Shown: piece by piece, positions 43,802-52,560 of the stretch
How the letters are laid out: each line of letters opens with the position of its first letter
Position numbering within the stretch: the stretch's first letter is position 1
Source of the DNA: Alloscardovia venturai
GTDB taxonomy: Bacteria; Actinomycetota; Actinomycetes; Actinomycetales; Bifidobacteriaceae
Direction: 5' to 3'
NCBI RefSeq assembly: GCF_042676605.1
Contig: NZ_JBHTHQ010000021.1
Location: 558,001 to 622,000 of the forward strand
Length of the DNA: 64,000 bases
Position numbers and translations under genes: made by a program
Notes under the pieces: model-generated
Told to the model about the DNA's origin: nothing
Seen by the model: only the letters and a program-made list of their open reading frames with translations
The model's database searches: none

Positions 43802-45256
43802 ATGTCTCAATCCACCTACACCTATGCGACAATTTCATCGCAACATTCCACATACCTTGACGACCCCGAAGCACTCGCCACAGCTGCTCATTGCATGTCG
43901 CGCACAGCAGACACCTTACTGAATCAAGCGCATGCTTTATCTGTGTGTCAGACTTCTTGTCATCAGCATGCCCAAGCTTTACACGTATGTGCTACACATT
44001 CCACGTCGTGCGCCGCCGCCTCTTCTGTTACACAGATGAGCAATTCTGTAGGTGCACACGCGACGTCCCTCACTCATTTTTCTCAAACTATGCGCGAAAG
44101 TGCTGACAAGCTTACGCGTTGTCTCAATCTCTACTCCTCAGCAGAAGAGTCAACGGTTCGTTTCCTGAATTCTTCGCTTGGATGGTTTACGCAGTCTGCA
44201 CCACTGAAAACTGCATTCGGTATAGCAGCTCTAGGAGTGATGAGTGAGATTTTCTCGCCAAAAGCAAGCACAGTAGATGTTCTCACCGCCACCGATAAAT
44301 TCCAAGAAGCATATATGAACGGTTTAGGAAATAAGATATCGCACGGCCATGGAGTCCCTGGGAGCGCAGAAATTCTTGCACGACCAGCAGCCGTACTTTC
44401 TGACATCCTTCAAGGAAATACAGTGACATGTACACCAGTCACACCAAAACGACGTCTTCCTGCAGCTCACGGTATAGAGTCCAGCTTAACTAATCTTCAG
44501 GCAGTCGGCGAAGGACAACTAGGAAACTCATACGGAACAATAGCGATTCAACGCTATACGAACGCTTCTGGAGAGCACTCATGGGTCGTTACTATTCCGG
44601 GGACGGATGGTAAGCGTGATTCACCTTTCGGTTGGGCGCAAAATGTCACCCTTATGGCAGGGAAAGAACAAACCCGGCGTCTTTCCGACAGCCAGATAGC
44701 TGTTTTGACTGCTATGCGTCAAGCTGGTATCCAACCTGGCGAGAAGGTGGCTCTTGTAGGGCATTCTCAAGGAGGAATTGTCGCCGCATCACTTGCTTCG
44801 GATAGTTCTGTTCCCTACACAATTTCACACGTCGTCACTGCAGGATCTCCTATAGCAAATCATCAGATAGATACCAGCAAAACGTGGGTGACAAGTGTCG
44901 AGACGAATAAGGAGCTTGTCTCTCATCTCGATGGAGCGTCAAATCCTCACAAGCGCAATTGGCTTACGGTGAGTGGAAACATCACTGATAATCCCACACC
45001 TGCGTCTACAGCTACATCTTCATCTACTGCTGTGTCTGGCGGAGCTTCAAGTACTAACTCACCTACGCCTGTCCCTCATGCGTCGCAGAAACATGAGCTC
45101 ACTCATTCTATGAACTATCATGTCGCTACATACCGCGACGCTGAAAAACTTCATAGCGATGATCTTGCACAGCATGAACGACATTTCGCGCAAATTACTG
45201 ACGGTATCATGGATCAAAACATGTATTTCGAATGCCGAATATCTCACGGAAAATAG
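43802..45256 (+). CDS. Putative alpha/beta hydrolase (lipase-like) with WXG-like helical N-terminus
   Basis: A 484-residue protein in two parts. Residues 1-~115 are helical, rich in His, Cys, Ser and Ala, with the register of WXG/PPE-type substrates but without a clear W-x-G. Residues ~230-450 form an alpha/beta hydrolase: IPGTDGKRDSPFGW (oxyanion region), VALVGHSQGGIVAAS with nucleophile S322, and a candidate catalytic H440 in NYHVATYRD; the acid may be the Asp in SHLDGAS. A Ser/Thr/Pro linker lies at ~395-425. No signal peptide is seen. Paired with a WXG-like gene, it is a good candidate for a type VII-secreted lipase or esterase. No immunity gene is obvious next to it. Confidence 0.8.
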   Translation: MSQSTYTYATISSQHSTYLDDPEALATAAHCMSRTADTLLNQAHALSVCQTSCHQHAQALHVCATHSTSCAAASSVTQMSNSVGAHATSLTHFSQTMRESADKLTRCLNLYSSAEESTVRFLNSSLGWFTQSAPLKTAFGIAALGVMSEIFSPKASTVDVLTATDKFQEAYMNGLGNKISHGHGVPGSAEILARPAAVLSDILQGNTVTCTPVTPKRRLPAAHGIESSLTNLQAVGEGQLGNSYGTIAIQRYTNASGEHSWVVTIPGTDGKRDSPFGWAQNVTLMAGKEQTRRLSDSQIAVLTAMRQAGIQPGEKVALVGHSQGGIVAASLASDSSVPYTISHVVTAGSPIANHQIDTSKTWVTSVETNKELVSHLDGASNPHKRNWLTVSGNITDNPTPASTATSSSTAVSGGASSTNSPTPVPHASQKHELTHSMNYHVATYRDAEKLHSDDLAQHERHFAQITDGIMDQNMYFECRISHGK

Positions 45257-45293
45257 CACCTTAGTCTCTAAGCCATAGCGTAATCTTGAAAGT

Positions 45294-46724
45294 ATGAATT
45301 TGACTGAAATTACACCTCATATCGCTCTCAGTCCACTGGATGGCCGTTATCGTAATGCCACTTCGCCGCTCGTAGAATATCTGAGTGAGCCAGCACTCAA
45401 TCGTGCTCGTATTCATGTAGAAGTGGAATGGATGATTGAGCTGACTACCACTTTTAGTGGGGCTTCAGTCATTCCTGGAGTACGTTCCTTCACTAATGCA
45501 GAGATAGCCTATCTTCGTTCTATTGAAACTGACTTTGACGCTCATTCCATCGCAGAATTAGCAGATATCGAAGCCGTCACTCATCACGACGTTAAAGCAA
45601 TCGAGTACTACATCGACCGTCGCCTTGAAAAGGCTACTGAAGTTTTAGGAGAAGATACTGAACTTCCACGCTTGAAACCGCTCGTTCACTTTGCATGTAC
45701 GAGCGAGGATATCAATAACCTTTCTTATGCGCTATGTGTCAAGGCTGCTGTAGAAAATGCATGGCTTCCAGCTGCTCGTAAGCTTATAGACCAGCTTAGC
45801 ACTTTTGCTCACACATACCGTAACCTCTCTCTGCTCTCTCTCACTCATGGACAGCCTGCTACTCCTACCACTTTAGGAAAAGAAATGGCAGTGTGGATGT
45901 ACCGCTTAAATCGTCAAATTCGTCATGTCCAAGCGCAGGAATACCTGGGGAAAATCAACGGTGCTACTGGTACTTTTGGCGCTCACATGGCAGCACTTCC
46001 ACACGTTGACTGGGTAGCACTCTCCGAGCACTTTGTCTCGCAAAGTCTTGGGTTGACATGGAATCCACTCACCACGCAGATAGAAAATCACGACTGGCAA
46101 GCAGAGCTCTACTCTACCGTCAGCCACTTTAACCGCATAGCACACAATCTAGCTCAAGATATCTGGATGTACATTTCCCGAGGAGTCTTTGCGCAGGTTC
46201 CCGTTAAAGGCGCAACGGGATCTTCTACTATGCCTCATAAGGTCAACCCTATCCGCTTCGAAAATGCCGAGGCAAATCTTGAACTCTCATGCGCACTCTT
46301 TGACTCATTGAGTGCAACTCTTGTCGAATCCCGCTGGCAGCGTGACTTGACTGATTCGACGACTCAACGCAACATTGGTTCCGCATTTGGGTACGCTCTG
46401 CTTGCTCTCTACAATCTCAGCGGCGGCTTGGATGCCATTCACCCGAACGAAGCAAAGATTTCTGAAGAGCTAGACAATAACTGGGAAGTCTTAGGCGAAC
46501 CTATTCAGACTGCTATGCGTGCTCAAGCCCTCAAGGGCCTCGACGGTATGGACAACCCTTATGAGCGCGTGAAGGAGCTTATGCGAGGTCACGCTATCTC
46601 TCAGAAAGACGTCGAAAAGTTTATCAATACTCTCAACTTCGATGAGGAGACTTCACAACGACTGAAAACCATGACTCCACAAACATACACTGGCGTGGCA
46701 CAGAAACTAGTTGATTTCGCTTAA
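45294..46724 (+). CDS. purB: Adenylosuccinate lyase
   Basis: A 476-residue fumarase/aspartase-superfamily lyase acting twice in purine synthesis (SAICAR to AICAR, and adenylosuccinate to AMP). The signature loop GSSTMPHKVNPIRFENAEAN lies near residue 300, with LSLTHGQPATPTTLGKEMA carrying the catalytic histidine region and ACTSEDINNL upstream. SPLDGRYR at the N-terminus is typical of the longer PurB type found in gamma-proteobacteria and actinobacteria. It stands apart from other purine genes. A hairpin follows ~70 bases after its stop. Confidence 0.97.
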   Translation: MNLTEITPHIALSPLDGRYRNATSPLVEYLSEPALNRARIHVEVEWMIELTTTFSGASVIPGVRSFTNAEIAYLRSIETDFDAHSIAELADIEAVTHHDVKAIEYYIDRRLEKATEVLGEDTELPRLKPLVHFACTSEDINNLSYALCVKAAVENAWLPAARKLIDQLSTFAHTYRNLSLLSLTHGQPATPTTLGKEMAVWMYRLNRQIRHVQAQEYLGKINGATGTFGAHMAALPHVDWVALSEHFVSQSLGLTWNPLTTQIENHDWQAELYSTVSHFNRIAHNLAQDIWMYISRGVFAQVPVKGATGSSTMPHKVNPIRFENAEANLELSCALFDSLSATLVESRWQRDLTDSTTQRNIGSAFGYALLALYNLSGGLDAIHPNEAKISEELDNNWEVLGEPIQTAMRAQALKGLDGMDNPYERVKELMRGHAISQKDVEKFINTLNFDEETSQRLKTMTPQTYTGVAQKLVDFA

Positions 46725-46795
46725 GCTCTCTAGCGTTCCTTCATTGTTTACGTACTACCGTATATAGAGGAAAACCACATACCACGCATGTAAAG

Positions 46796-46820
46796 TAGCC
46801 GAGGACATATTCCTCGGCTA
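46796..46820 (+). terminator. Perfect hairpin downstream of purB
   Basis: TAGCCGAGGA and TCCTCGGCTA form a perfect 10-bp stem with a five-base loop (CATAT). No U-tract follows, so termination would be weak; a regulatory role for the next gene is also possible. Confidence 0.55.
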
Positions 46821-46850
46821 TAGTCATATAAAGGCTATAGTCATATAAAG
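46817..46850 (+). repeat. Tandem duplication of 17 bases before the flippase gene
   Basis: GCTATAGTCATATAAAG occurs twice, head to tail and without mismatch. The second copy ends nine bases before the ATG at 46860. It overlaps the right arm of the purB hairpin and could contain -10-like boxes (TATAGT, CATATAAA). Confidence 0.8.
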
Positions 46851-46859
46851 TAGTAAGTG

Positions 46860-49259
46860 ATGGATGTACAAGTAACTGATGTGCAGCCCAAACGCGCACA
46901 TGATATTTCGGATATAACAAACGCTGTTGTCGCGTTGCTCGCGGCTATAGCGGTCGTACTTATTTCTCTGTACCTTCACGGTTTAACTCGTGGCGTTGAG
47001 CAAGATGCGCATACTGTGGGAGATGTCGTCAATGACTGGCTTTTCGCCGTACCGCTCTCCTTCCTTCAGCAAGCTACGATGATTGTCATTACAATAGCCG
47101 TTGTAGCTCAGCTCCTTGCGAAACGTGAATGGCTTCAAACTACCATCTCTATCGCCGCATTTATCCTCGGCATGGTCGGAGCCATCGCTGTCTCTCAAAT
47201 GATTACGGCAATTCATTATCGCCCTCTCATCGAGTCCATCAAATCGGCGAGCAACGTTCAATTCCTTCTTCCTGAACTTTTCGCAGGTATTACAGCATTC
47301 CTGACATGCGCAGGTCCGCGCCGCATGAGCAAAACCGTCGCTTGGTGCTGGAATGGCATGCTATGCGTAGCAGCTATTTTGGTCATGCTTTCAGCAAATT
47401 CTCTCGTCGGCATGCTTACATCTATCCTTTTAGGTCGTTGTATCGGTCTTGTTATCCGCTATGGAGCGGGAGCTCCAAACGTTGGTGTATGGGGATATGA
47501 CATCGTTGAAACAGCACGTAGTGTAGGGCTTAACCCTCAGTCTTTAGCATTTATCGGCAATAGCCATGCCCGACTTTCATCCTATAGCATTGATGATGAT
47601 GTGACCTTCAACTCGCGTCGATACGCACTCACCACTACTGACGGGACCCACTACACCGTATCCATCGCCGACTCCCAAAGCCATAGTGTTAGTTACCTAC
47701 GTCAACTGTGGCAATGGATCCTTTTGACTGATTTACCTCTACGTCGTGACCGCTCCGTAGAAGATATCACGCATCATCACATGCTTATGCTTCTCGCAGT
47801 TCGCAATGCCGGCATTGATGCCATTAAACCTTATGCAGTAGCCGAGCGTAATGAGTCTTCACTGCTCTTCCTGGAAGAAAATACCACGCTTTCTCATGCG
47901 GAGCTCAGCGAGATTACTGCTCACGATGTTGCTAGCATCTGTGAATATCTCAGTCGCGCACACGCACGCGGAATTACTCATCGCCACATTTCCGCTAATT
48001 CCCTCGCCCGCACTCGCGACGGACACCTTATCATCGCCGGTTGGGAAAATGGAGACACATCGTCAAGCGCAACAAATATTGCGGTCGACCGTATCCAACT
48101 TCTCACTCTCCTTTCTATGAAGCTGGGGATTGAGGAGACTATCACACAAGCTCGCCAAGTATGGAGTGACGACACCCTGAGCAAGCTCGCGCCATTTATT
48201 CAAAAAGTCGTCATTCCTTCATCTGTGCGCGATTTGCCTCAATGGAATCGAAGCTTTATCAACGATTTGCGCTCTGCACTCGCGGCACTTGCTCAGGATG
48301 ACGAAGCTGACAACGTTGAGGTTGTGCAGCTATCTCGCTTTAACCTGCGTACTTTCATTTCTTCCCTCCTTGTCGTCGTTGCCTTAGTTGTCATTTTGAC
48401 TCAGCTCAATTTGCACAGCGTCATTACGAGCGTAGAAACTGCTAATCCATGGTTTGCAGCTCTCAGTCTTGTAGCAGGTTGTGCATCATGGATTGGTTCT
48501 GCCCTTACTCTCGGCTCATACACCGACAAGGACAAGCGTTACATTCCAGGTATCTTTGTCTCTCAAATCGCGCAAAGTTTTGCAGCTGTCAGTATGCCCG
48601 CTGGAGTGGGACCAGCTTTTGTCAATCTTAGGTTCCTGCGCAAAAGTGGTCACAAAAGTACAGCCGCCACAGCAGCTATGAGCGCCGTCGTTGCTGTTCA
48701 GTTCGCCACTACCTTTGTCGTCATGGTACTGCTCGGACTTTTTACCGGCAATAATGGTCTTACCAAAATGCTGCCTACAGGTACCCTAGCTATCGTTATA
48801 GCCGTTCTCGTGCTTATCATCACACTCAGTATGATTATCCCCCCTATACGTAAGCTCATTCTGACAAAGCTACTTCCTGTCGTCAAGAATTATGCTCGTC
48901 AGCTTGCTCTGTTGCTTACCCAGCCGGGTCGTTTAACTATTGCTGCTGCGGGATCGGTGTTTCAAAATCTCATGCTAGGATTGAGCTTCTGGGCAGCTCT
49001 CCATGCCTTCGGCTCCTCGGCAGGATATATTGAAACAACATTCATCTTCCTTGTAGCAAATACATTAGGATCTGCCGCCCCTACTCCTGGTGGCTTAGGA
49101 GGTGTAGAAACTACACTTACCGTTGCTTTTACCGGAGTAGGCATTCCATCAGCAGTAGCGCTCTCTGCAACCTTGCTCTTTAGAGTTATGACATACTGGC
49201 TGAGAATTCCTATGGGTGCACTCGCAATGCACTGGATGGGTAAGAAAAATCTCATTTAG
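46860..49259 (+). CDS. MprF-type flippase-domain protein with an internal degenerate kinase domain
   Basis: A 799-residue membrane protein. Residues ~15-200 hold about six helices. A soluble region (~200-470) follows and then about eight helices (~495-790) that match the lysylphosphatidylglycerol synthase/UPF0104 flippase domain (MPAGVGPAFVNLRFLRKSG, AAPTPGGLGGVETTLT). The soluble part resembles a protein-kinase or aminoglycoside-kinase fold. GITHRHISANSLARTRDGHLIIAGW stands where HRD-x4-N and DFG would be, but the catalytic Asp is His and DFG is degraded, so it is probably inactive. The synthase domain of true MprF is missing. Role: lipid or lipid-linked substrate translocation, inferred. 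A GTG three bases upstream is the alternative start. Confidence 0.85.
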   Translation: MDVQVTDVQPKRAHDISDITNAVVALLAAIAVVLISLYLHGLTRGVEQDAHTVGDVVNDWLFAVPLSFLQQATMIVITIAVVAQLLAKREWLQTTISIAAFILGMVGAIAVSQMITAIHYRPLIESIKSASNVQFLLPELFAGITAFLTCAGPRRMSKTVAWCWNGMLCVAAILVMLSANSLVGMLTSILLGRCIGLVIRYGAGAPNVGVWGYDIVETARSVGLNPQSLAFIGNSHARLSSYSIDDDVTFNSRRYALTTTDGTHYTVSIADSQSHSVSYLRQLWQWILLTDLPLRRDRSVEDITHHHMLMLLAVRNAGIDAIKPYAVAERNESSLLFLEENTTLSHAELSEITAHDVASICEYLSRAHARGITHRHISANSLARTRDGHLIIAGWENGDTSSSATNIAVDRIQLLTLLSMKLGIEETITQARQVWSDDTLSKLAPFIQKVVIPSSVRDLPQWNRSFINDLRSALAALAQDDEADNVEVVQLSRFNLRTFISSLLVVVALVVILTQLNLHSVITSVETANPWFAALSLVAGCASWIGSALTLGSYTDKDKRYIPGIFVSQIAQSFAAVSMPAGVGPAFVNLRFLRKSGHKSTAATAAMSAVVAVQFATTFVVMVLLGLFTGNNGLTKMLPTGTLAIVIAVLVLIITLSMIIPPIRKLILTKLLPVVKNYARQLALLLTQPGRLTIAAAGSVFQNLMLGLSFWAALHAFGSSAGYIETTFIFLVANTLGSAAPTPGGLGGVETTLTVAFTGVGIPSAVALSATLLFRVMTYWLRIPMGALAMHWMGKKNLI

Positions 49260-49518
49260 TATTATTTTGCGTTATGTCATGCTATACTTTCCCTAAAATT
49301 CTTCTTATATCCTTTGCGAAGCCCTTTATTTAAGCCACAAACAGCACTTTTCGATGTACCAAGCCAATTAAATTGAATTATTTTCATATAAATATGAAGA
49401 TTTTTCGACTTTTTGGCGGTATTGCACGGCTAAGAGCACGTTTTGCGAGTAATATCATTACTGTTCCATACATGGTCCTCAACAAAGAGGTCCGTTTCAC
49501 AAAGAAGGATGTTGCATC

Positions 49519-49800
49519 ATGGCATACAACAAGTCTGATCTCGTAGCAAAGATTGCTCAGAAGACCAACCTCACCAAGGTACAGGCAGAGGCAGCTGTAA
49601 ACGCATTCCAGGAAGTACTCGAAGAGTCCCTCCAGTCCGGCGAAGGTCTTCGTCTTACTGGCGTATTCTCCGCAACTCGTGTACAGCGTGCAGCTCGCAC
49701 TGGTCGTAACCCACGTACTGGTGAAACCATTAACATCCCTGCAGGCTATGGCGTAAAGCTCTCCGCAGGTTCTTTGTTGAAGAAGGCTGCACAGAACTAG
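49519..49800 (+). CDS. hup: HU-family DNA-binding protein
   Basis: A 93-residue nucleoid protein. The N-terminal helices AYNKSDLVAKIAQKTNLTKVQ and the arm region RVQRAARTGRNPRTGETINIPAG with its conserved RNP-x-T-G match HU. The usual PAF/FK motif is replaced in part (LTGVFSATRVQR). Codon choice is strongly biased (GGT/CGT/AAG), as for highly expressed genes. AAGGA lies 11 bases before the ATG. A 258-base gap upstream probably holds its promoter (TATACT near 49283). A terminator follows. Confidence 0.95.
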   Translation: MAYNKSDLVAKIAQKTNLTKVQAEAAVNAFQEVLEESLQSGEGLRLTGVFSATRVQRAARTGRNPRTGETINIPAGYGVKLSAGSLLKKAAQN

Positions 49801-49825
49801 TTCAGTTCTTCATACACATACTTTC

Positions 49826-49859
49826 AGGTTTCTCGTTGGCGACATACCACGGGAAACCT
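49826..49859 (+). terminator. hup terminator
   Basis: AGGTTTCTCGT pairs with ACGGGAAACCT (one mismatch), 12-base loop, followed by a TTTTTATTT tract. 26 bases after the hup stop. Confidence 0.9.
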
Positions 49860-49927
49860 TTTTATTTCCTTCCCTACACAAAATCTCGCACAATAGAGTA
49901 CAACTATCGAATTATGCCCTCATACCT

Positions 49928-51460
49928 CTAAATTAGAGGTAGCATAGGCTCATTTACAATCCTTTGATTTTTGCTTAGCACTGCCATCACATCACGAAAT
50001 TCTCGTGACTGCTCGTATACAAACGGATTAAGTAGATGAGCACTACAATGACGTGAATTACGGTCAGTCACCGTTACACTTGTCCAATCTACAGACCACT
50101 CATATGGACTTTCTTGAGCCGCCTGAATGAATTGTGCTCTAAGTGCTGCACGTGTGTCTTGTGGAGCGTTACTCTGAGCACAAGAAATATCATCGTGCGT
50201 ATACAACGGCATAATTCGGCCACTTCTGTGCAATGCATCCACGACTCCTCTATGCGCAATATCATGATAGGCTAAATCAACTTGTGCCATACGCGAAGCA
50301 GAAACTCCATTCGCCTTAAACTGCGTCAATAGCTCATGCTTTGCCGCCCAGTCTACCCACGACGATAGTGCGTGAACGCTACCCGAACTAATATCATTAA
50401 GCGTCGTTTCCCATACTTTTAGACACTCTTGCGCATCGTCATATATATCGCGCGCAAGATCGCGCCCGTGGAATAGAAGGAATTTTTCAGCGACAGTTCT
50501 ATAGAATTTTTGAATATCGACAGCAGTTAGAGTATTTCCGTTGGTAAGTGAGAGGAAAAAGTTACATTCGCAATCTCGACTAACATGTTTCATATCCTCG
50601 CCCGCATGTGCCAGAGTAGGCCACTGATGGCCAACTTCTTTTTCATAGTCGTGACAACCACGGGAAGCACATTCAAGGGCGCAAAGCACAAGATGCGCCG
50701 TCATCATCTTCATCCACGTTGCTCGCTGAGATATATTCGAATCTCCTACGATGACGTGCAGTCGCCTATATATTCGGGCATCAGCATGAGCTTCATCGCG
50801 CGTATTAATCATCGGACGCGAGCGCGTGGTCGCTGATGAAATAGTGTCATCGAGAAAGTCACTCCGCTGAGAAATTTGGAACTGTCCATTGCGTATCGTA
50901 CCTGCTCCAGCAAAAATTTGACGAGTGGCAAGAAATGGGATAAAGGCCCGATTGAGGAAGGACAGACTCACACTTCTGCGAAGTAAATAGTTTTCATGAC
51001 AGCCAAAAGAGTGTCCTCGTGAGTCAGAATTATTCTTGTACACATGCACATTGAGCGCGTTGTCACGAAGTTCGTCTCTTAAAGACGATTGCGCAGCAAG
51101 CGCAAGCTCACGCATAGTGCGCTCTCCCGCCACGTCGAGAAGCACTGCATCGCGAACTGTACGCGCCTCTGCAGTCGCATATTCAGGATGAGAGCCTACA
51201 TCGAGGTAGAGTCGAGAACCATTTGCCGTATATGTGTTTGACGAATGTGACGTTTTCATCACAGGCTCAAACATACGTGCTGCGACGTGTGCTGCATCTG
51301 TGAGCCCACCACTGTGCTCTGATATCTGTGCGCTATCATGTGAAATGCCTGTAACGCTGACACCATATTCAGTCTCTATGCCAAAGATGCGCTCAAAGGA
51401 CGTATCGCTTTCCTGCGCTGGTAACGGCTGGGAATTACTACTATCACGAAGCTGTGGCAC
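49928..51460 (-). CDS. pafA: Pup--protein ligase PafA
   Basis: A 510-residue carboxylate-amine ligase of the glutamine-synthetase-like fold that joins the C-terminal glutamate of Pup to lysines of target proteins using ATP. The ATP/Mg-binding FERIFGIETEYGVSVTG begins near residue 22, after a non-conserved leader; GSRLYLDVGSHPEYATAEA and NSDSRGHSFGCHENYLL are also diagnostic. The start is GTG at 51460, nine bases after the pup stop region, with only a weak ribosome-binding stretch. It directly follows pup, which together with the absence of the Dop loop separates it from Dop. Last gene of the operon. Confidence 0.96.
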   Translation of the reverse strand: MPQLRDSSNSQPLPAQESDTSFERIFGIETEYGVSVTGISHDSAQISEHSGGLTDAAHVAARMFEPVMKTSHSSNTYTANGSRLYLDVGSHPEYATAEARTVRDAVLLDVAGERTMRELALAAQSSLRDELRDNALNVHVYKNNSDSRGHSFGCHENYLLRRSVSLSFLNRAFIPFLATRQIFAGAGTIRNGQFQISQRSDFLDDTISSATTRSRPMINTRDEAHADARIYRRLHVIVGDSNISQRATWMKMMTAHLVLCALECASRGCHDYEKEVGHQWPTLAHAGEDMKHVSRDCECNFFLSLTNGNTLTAVDIQKFYRTVAEKFLLFHGRDLARDIYDDAQECLKVWETTLNDISSGSVHALSSWVDWAAKHELLTQFKANGVSASRMAQVDLAYHDIAHRGVVDALHRSGRIMPLYTHDDISCAQSNAPQDTRAALRAQFIQAAQESPYEWSVDWTSVTVTDRNSRHCSAHLLNPFVYEQSREFRDVMAVLSKNQRIVNEPMLPLI

Positions 51461-51466
51461 TTAAGC

Positions 51467-51673
51467 TCACTGACCACCTTTTTGTACAAAACTATTAACG
51501 TAATCTTCAGCATTCTCTTCGAGAGTTGCCTCGATATCATCTAAAATAGCATCAAGATTGTCAGCGGCATCATGCATCTGAGTATCCAGCTGAACCGTGC
51601 GAACAGCGTGCGTTCCCTCAGCATGTTGCTGTGAGTTGCTGTGAGTCTGGTGAGTATGAAGCTCTTGTGGCAT
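51467..51673 (-). CDS. pup: Prokaryotic ubiquitin-like protein Pup
   Basis: A 68-residue, mostly disordered, acidic protein ending VNSFVQKGGQ. The terminal Gly-Gly-Gln is the mark of Pup; the Gln must be deamidated to Glu by Dop before PafA can attach it. The helical segment LDAILDDIEATLEENAEDYV would bind the Mpa coiled coil. The N-terminus is rich in His, Gln and Thr. Its ATG overlaps the stop of the upstream phosphatase gene (TAATG), and pafA follows at once. Genes for the 20S proteasome (prcB, prcA), which follow pup in mycobacteria, are absent here. Confidence 0.97.
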   Translation of the reverse strand: MPQELHTHQTHSNSQQHAEGTHAVRTVQLDTQMHDAADNLDAILDDIEATLEENAEDYVNSFVQKGGQ

Positions 51674-52533
51674 TACTTGCCTTCCATATTTTCTATGAGA
51701 TACGGACGAAGCTCTTCGATGATGAGCCCATTCGATGCTACAACGTCATTCGTATGATACCAACTTATTGCGGACCCGTCCCACTGGCGCAGTCGCCCTT
51801 GGGCTTCCCACACGACCACCGTTGCCGCAGATACAGCCGGAATATCCCATGAATGTAACGACGGCTCAAAGTAGGCATCATATGTGCCGTCGGCAACTTT
51901 ACATAAATCCAAGGATGCCGGGCCCACACGCTTGATATCCGATGGCAGGCCTGCAAGTGCGGACACAGTATTCAGCGCGCGCATAGATTCACGTGAAAAG
52001 TAGCTCATGCCGAAACTAATAACTGAGTTTTTGAGCGTTGACGTCATCGTCGGCATGATTGCTTCACGTTTGTCTCCCAACGGCGAACGGCGGATGCGAA
52101 TAGCACCATATCCTTTTGCCGCTACATAAGATACGTTTAATGCTGGAGCGTGGACGACCCCCATGATAGGAGTAGCTTCTCCGTCGTCATCTATCTCAAA
52201 AATGGACACTGTCACGGTCCACTCTGGCATATTACGCATGTAGTTAATAGACCCATCAATATGCCCTATACACCAGTACCGTTCCCTCGGCTTACGGTCG
52301 GATCCTACCTCTTCCCAGAAACCATCCAACGGGTCTATATTTATAACTTTTTCGCGAATAAAACGTACGACATTCCCATCAACGTCCGAGGAGTATTTCT
52401 TCTTGTCAAGTTCTTCAGCACCGCCACTACCCTGTACTCGCAAAACATGTGGAGTAAGCTGGTCTTGAACGGCATGCTGTCCAGCCTCAGCAGCAACTTT
52501 TGCTACCTGCATAGCAATTTGTTGCAAATCCAT
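51673..52533 (-). CDS. Inositol-monophosphatase-family protein inside the pup operon
   Basis: A 286-residue member of the lithium-sensitive phosphatase superfamily. The metal motifs are readable: VDGNVVRFIRE, the E-E near FWEEVGSD, DPLDGFWEE/IGHIDGSINYMRN (a D-x-I-D-G-x form, the first Asp here His), and WDIPAVSAATVV. Substitution of the usual first Asp in DPIDGT by His leaves activity uncertain. The start at 52533 has AAGGAGG ahead of it. It lies between dop and pup, with its stop overlapping the pup start, so it is translationally tied to pup. Whether it has a role in pupylation or simply sits there is unknown. Confidence 0.85.
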   Translation of the reverse strand: MDLQQIAMQVAKVAAEAGQHAVQDQLTPHVLRVQGSGGAEELDKKKYSSDVDGNVVRFIREKVINIDPLDGFWEEVGSDRKPRERYWCIGHIDGSINYMRNMPEWTVTVSIFEIDDDGEATPIMGVVHAPALNVSYVAAKGYGAIRIRRSPLGDKREAIMPTMTSTLKNSVISFGMSYFSRESMRALNTVSALAGLPSDIKRVGPASLDLCKVADGTYDAYFEPSLHSWDIPAVSAATVVVWEAQGRLRQWDGSAISWYHTNDVVASNGLIIEELRPYLIENMEGK

Positions 52534-52560
52534 AAGTCCTCCTTGATTTTGCCGCAACTT

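Noticed and set aside
51467..51673. Dismissing the 68-codon frame as too short to be a gene
   Set aside because: It ends in Gly-Gly-Gln and lies directly before pafA, so it is pup.
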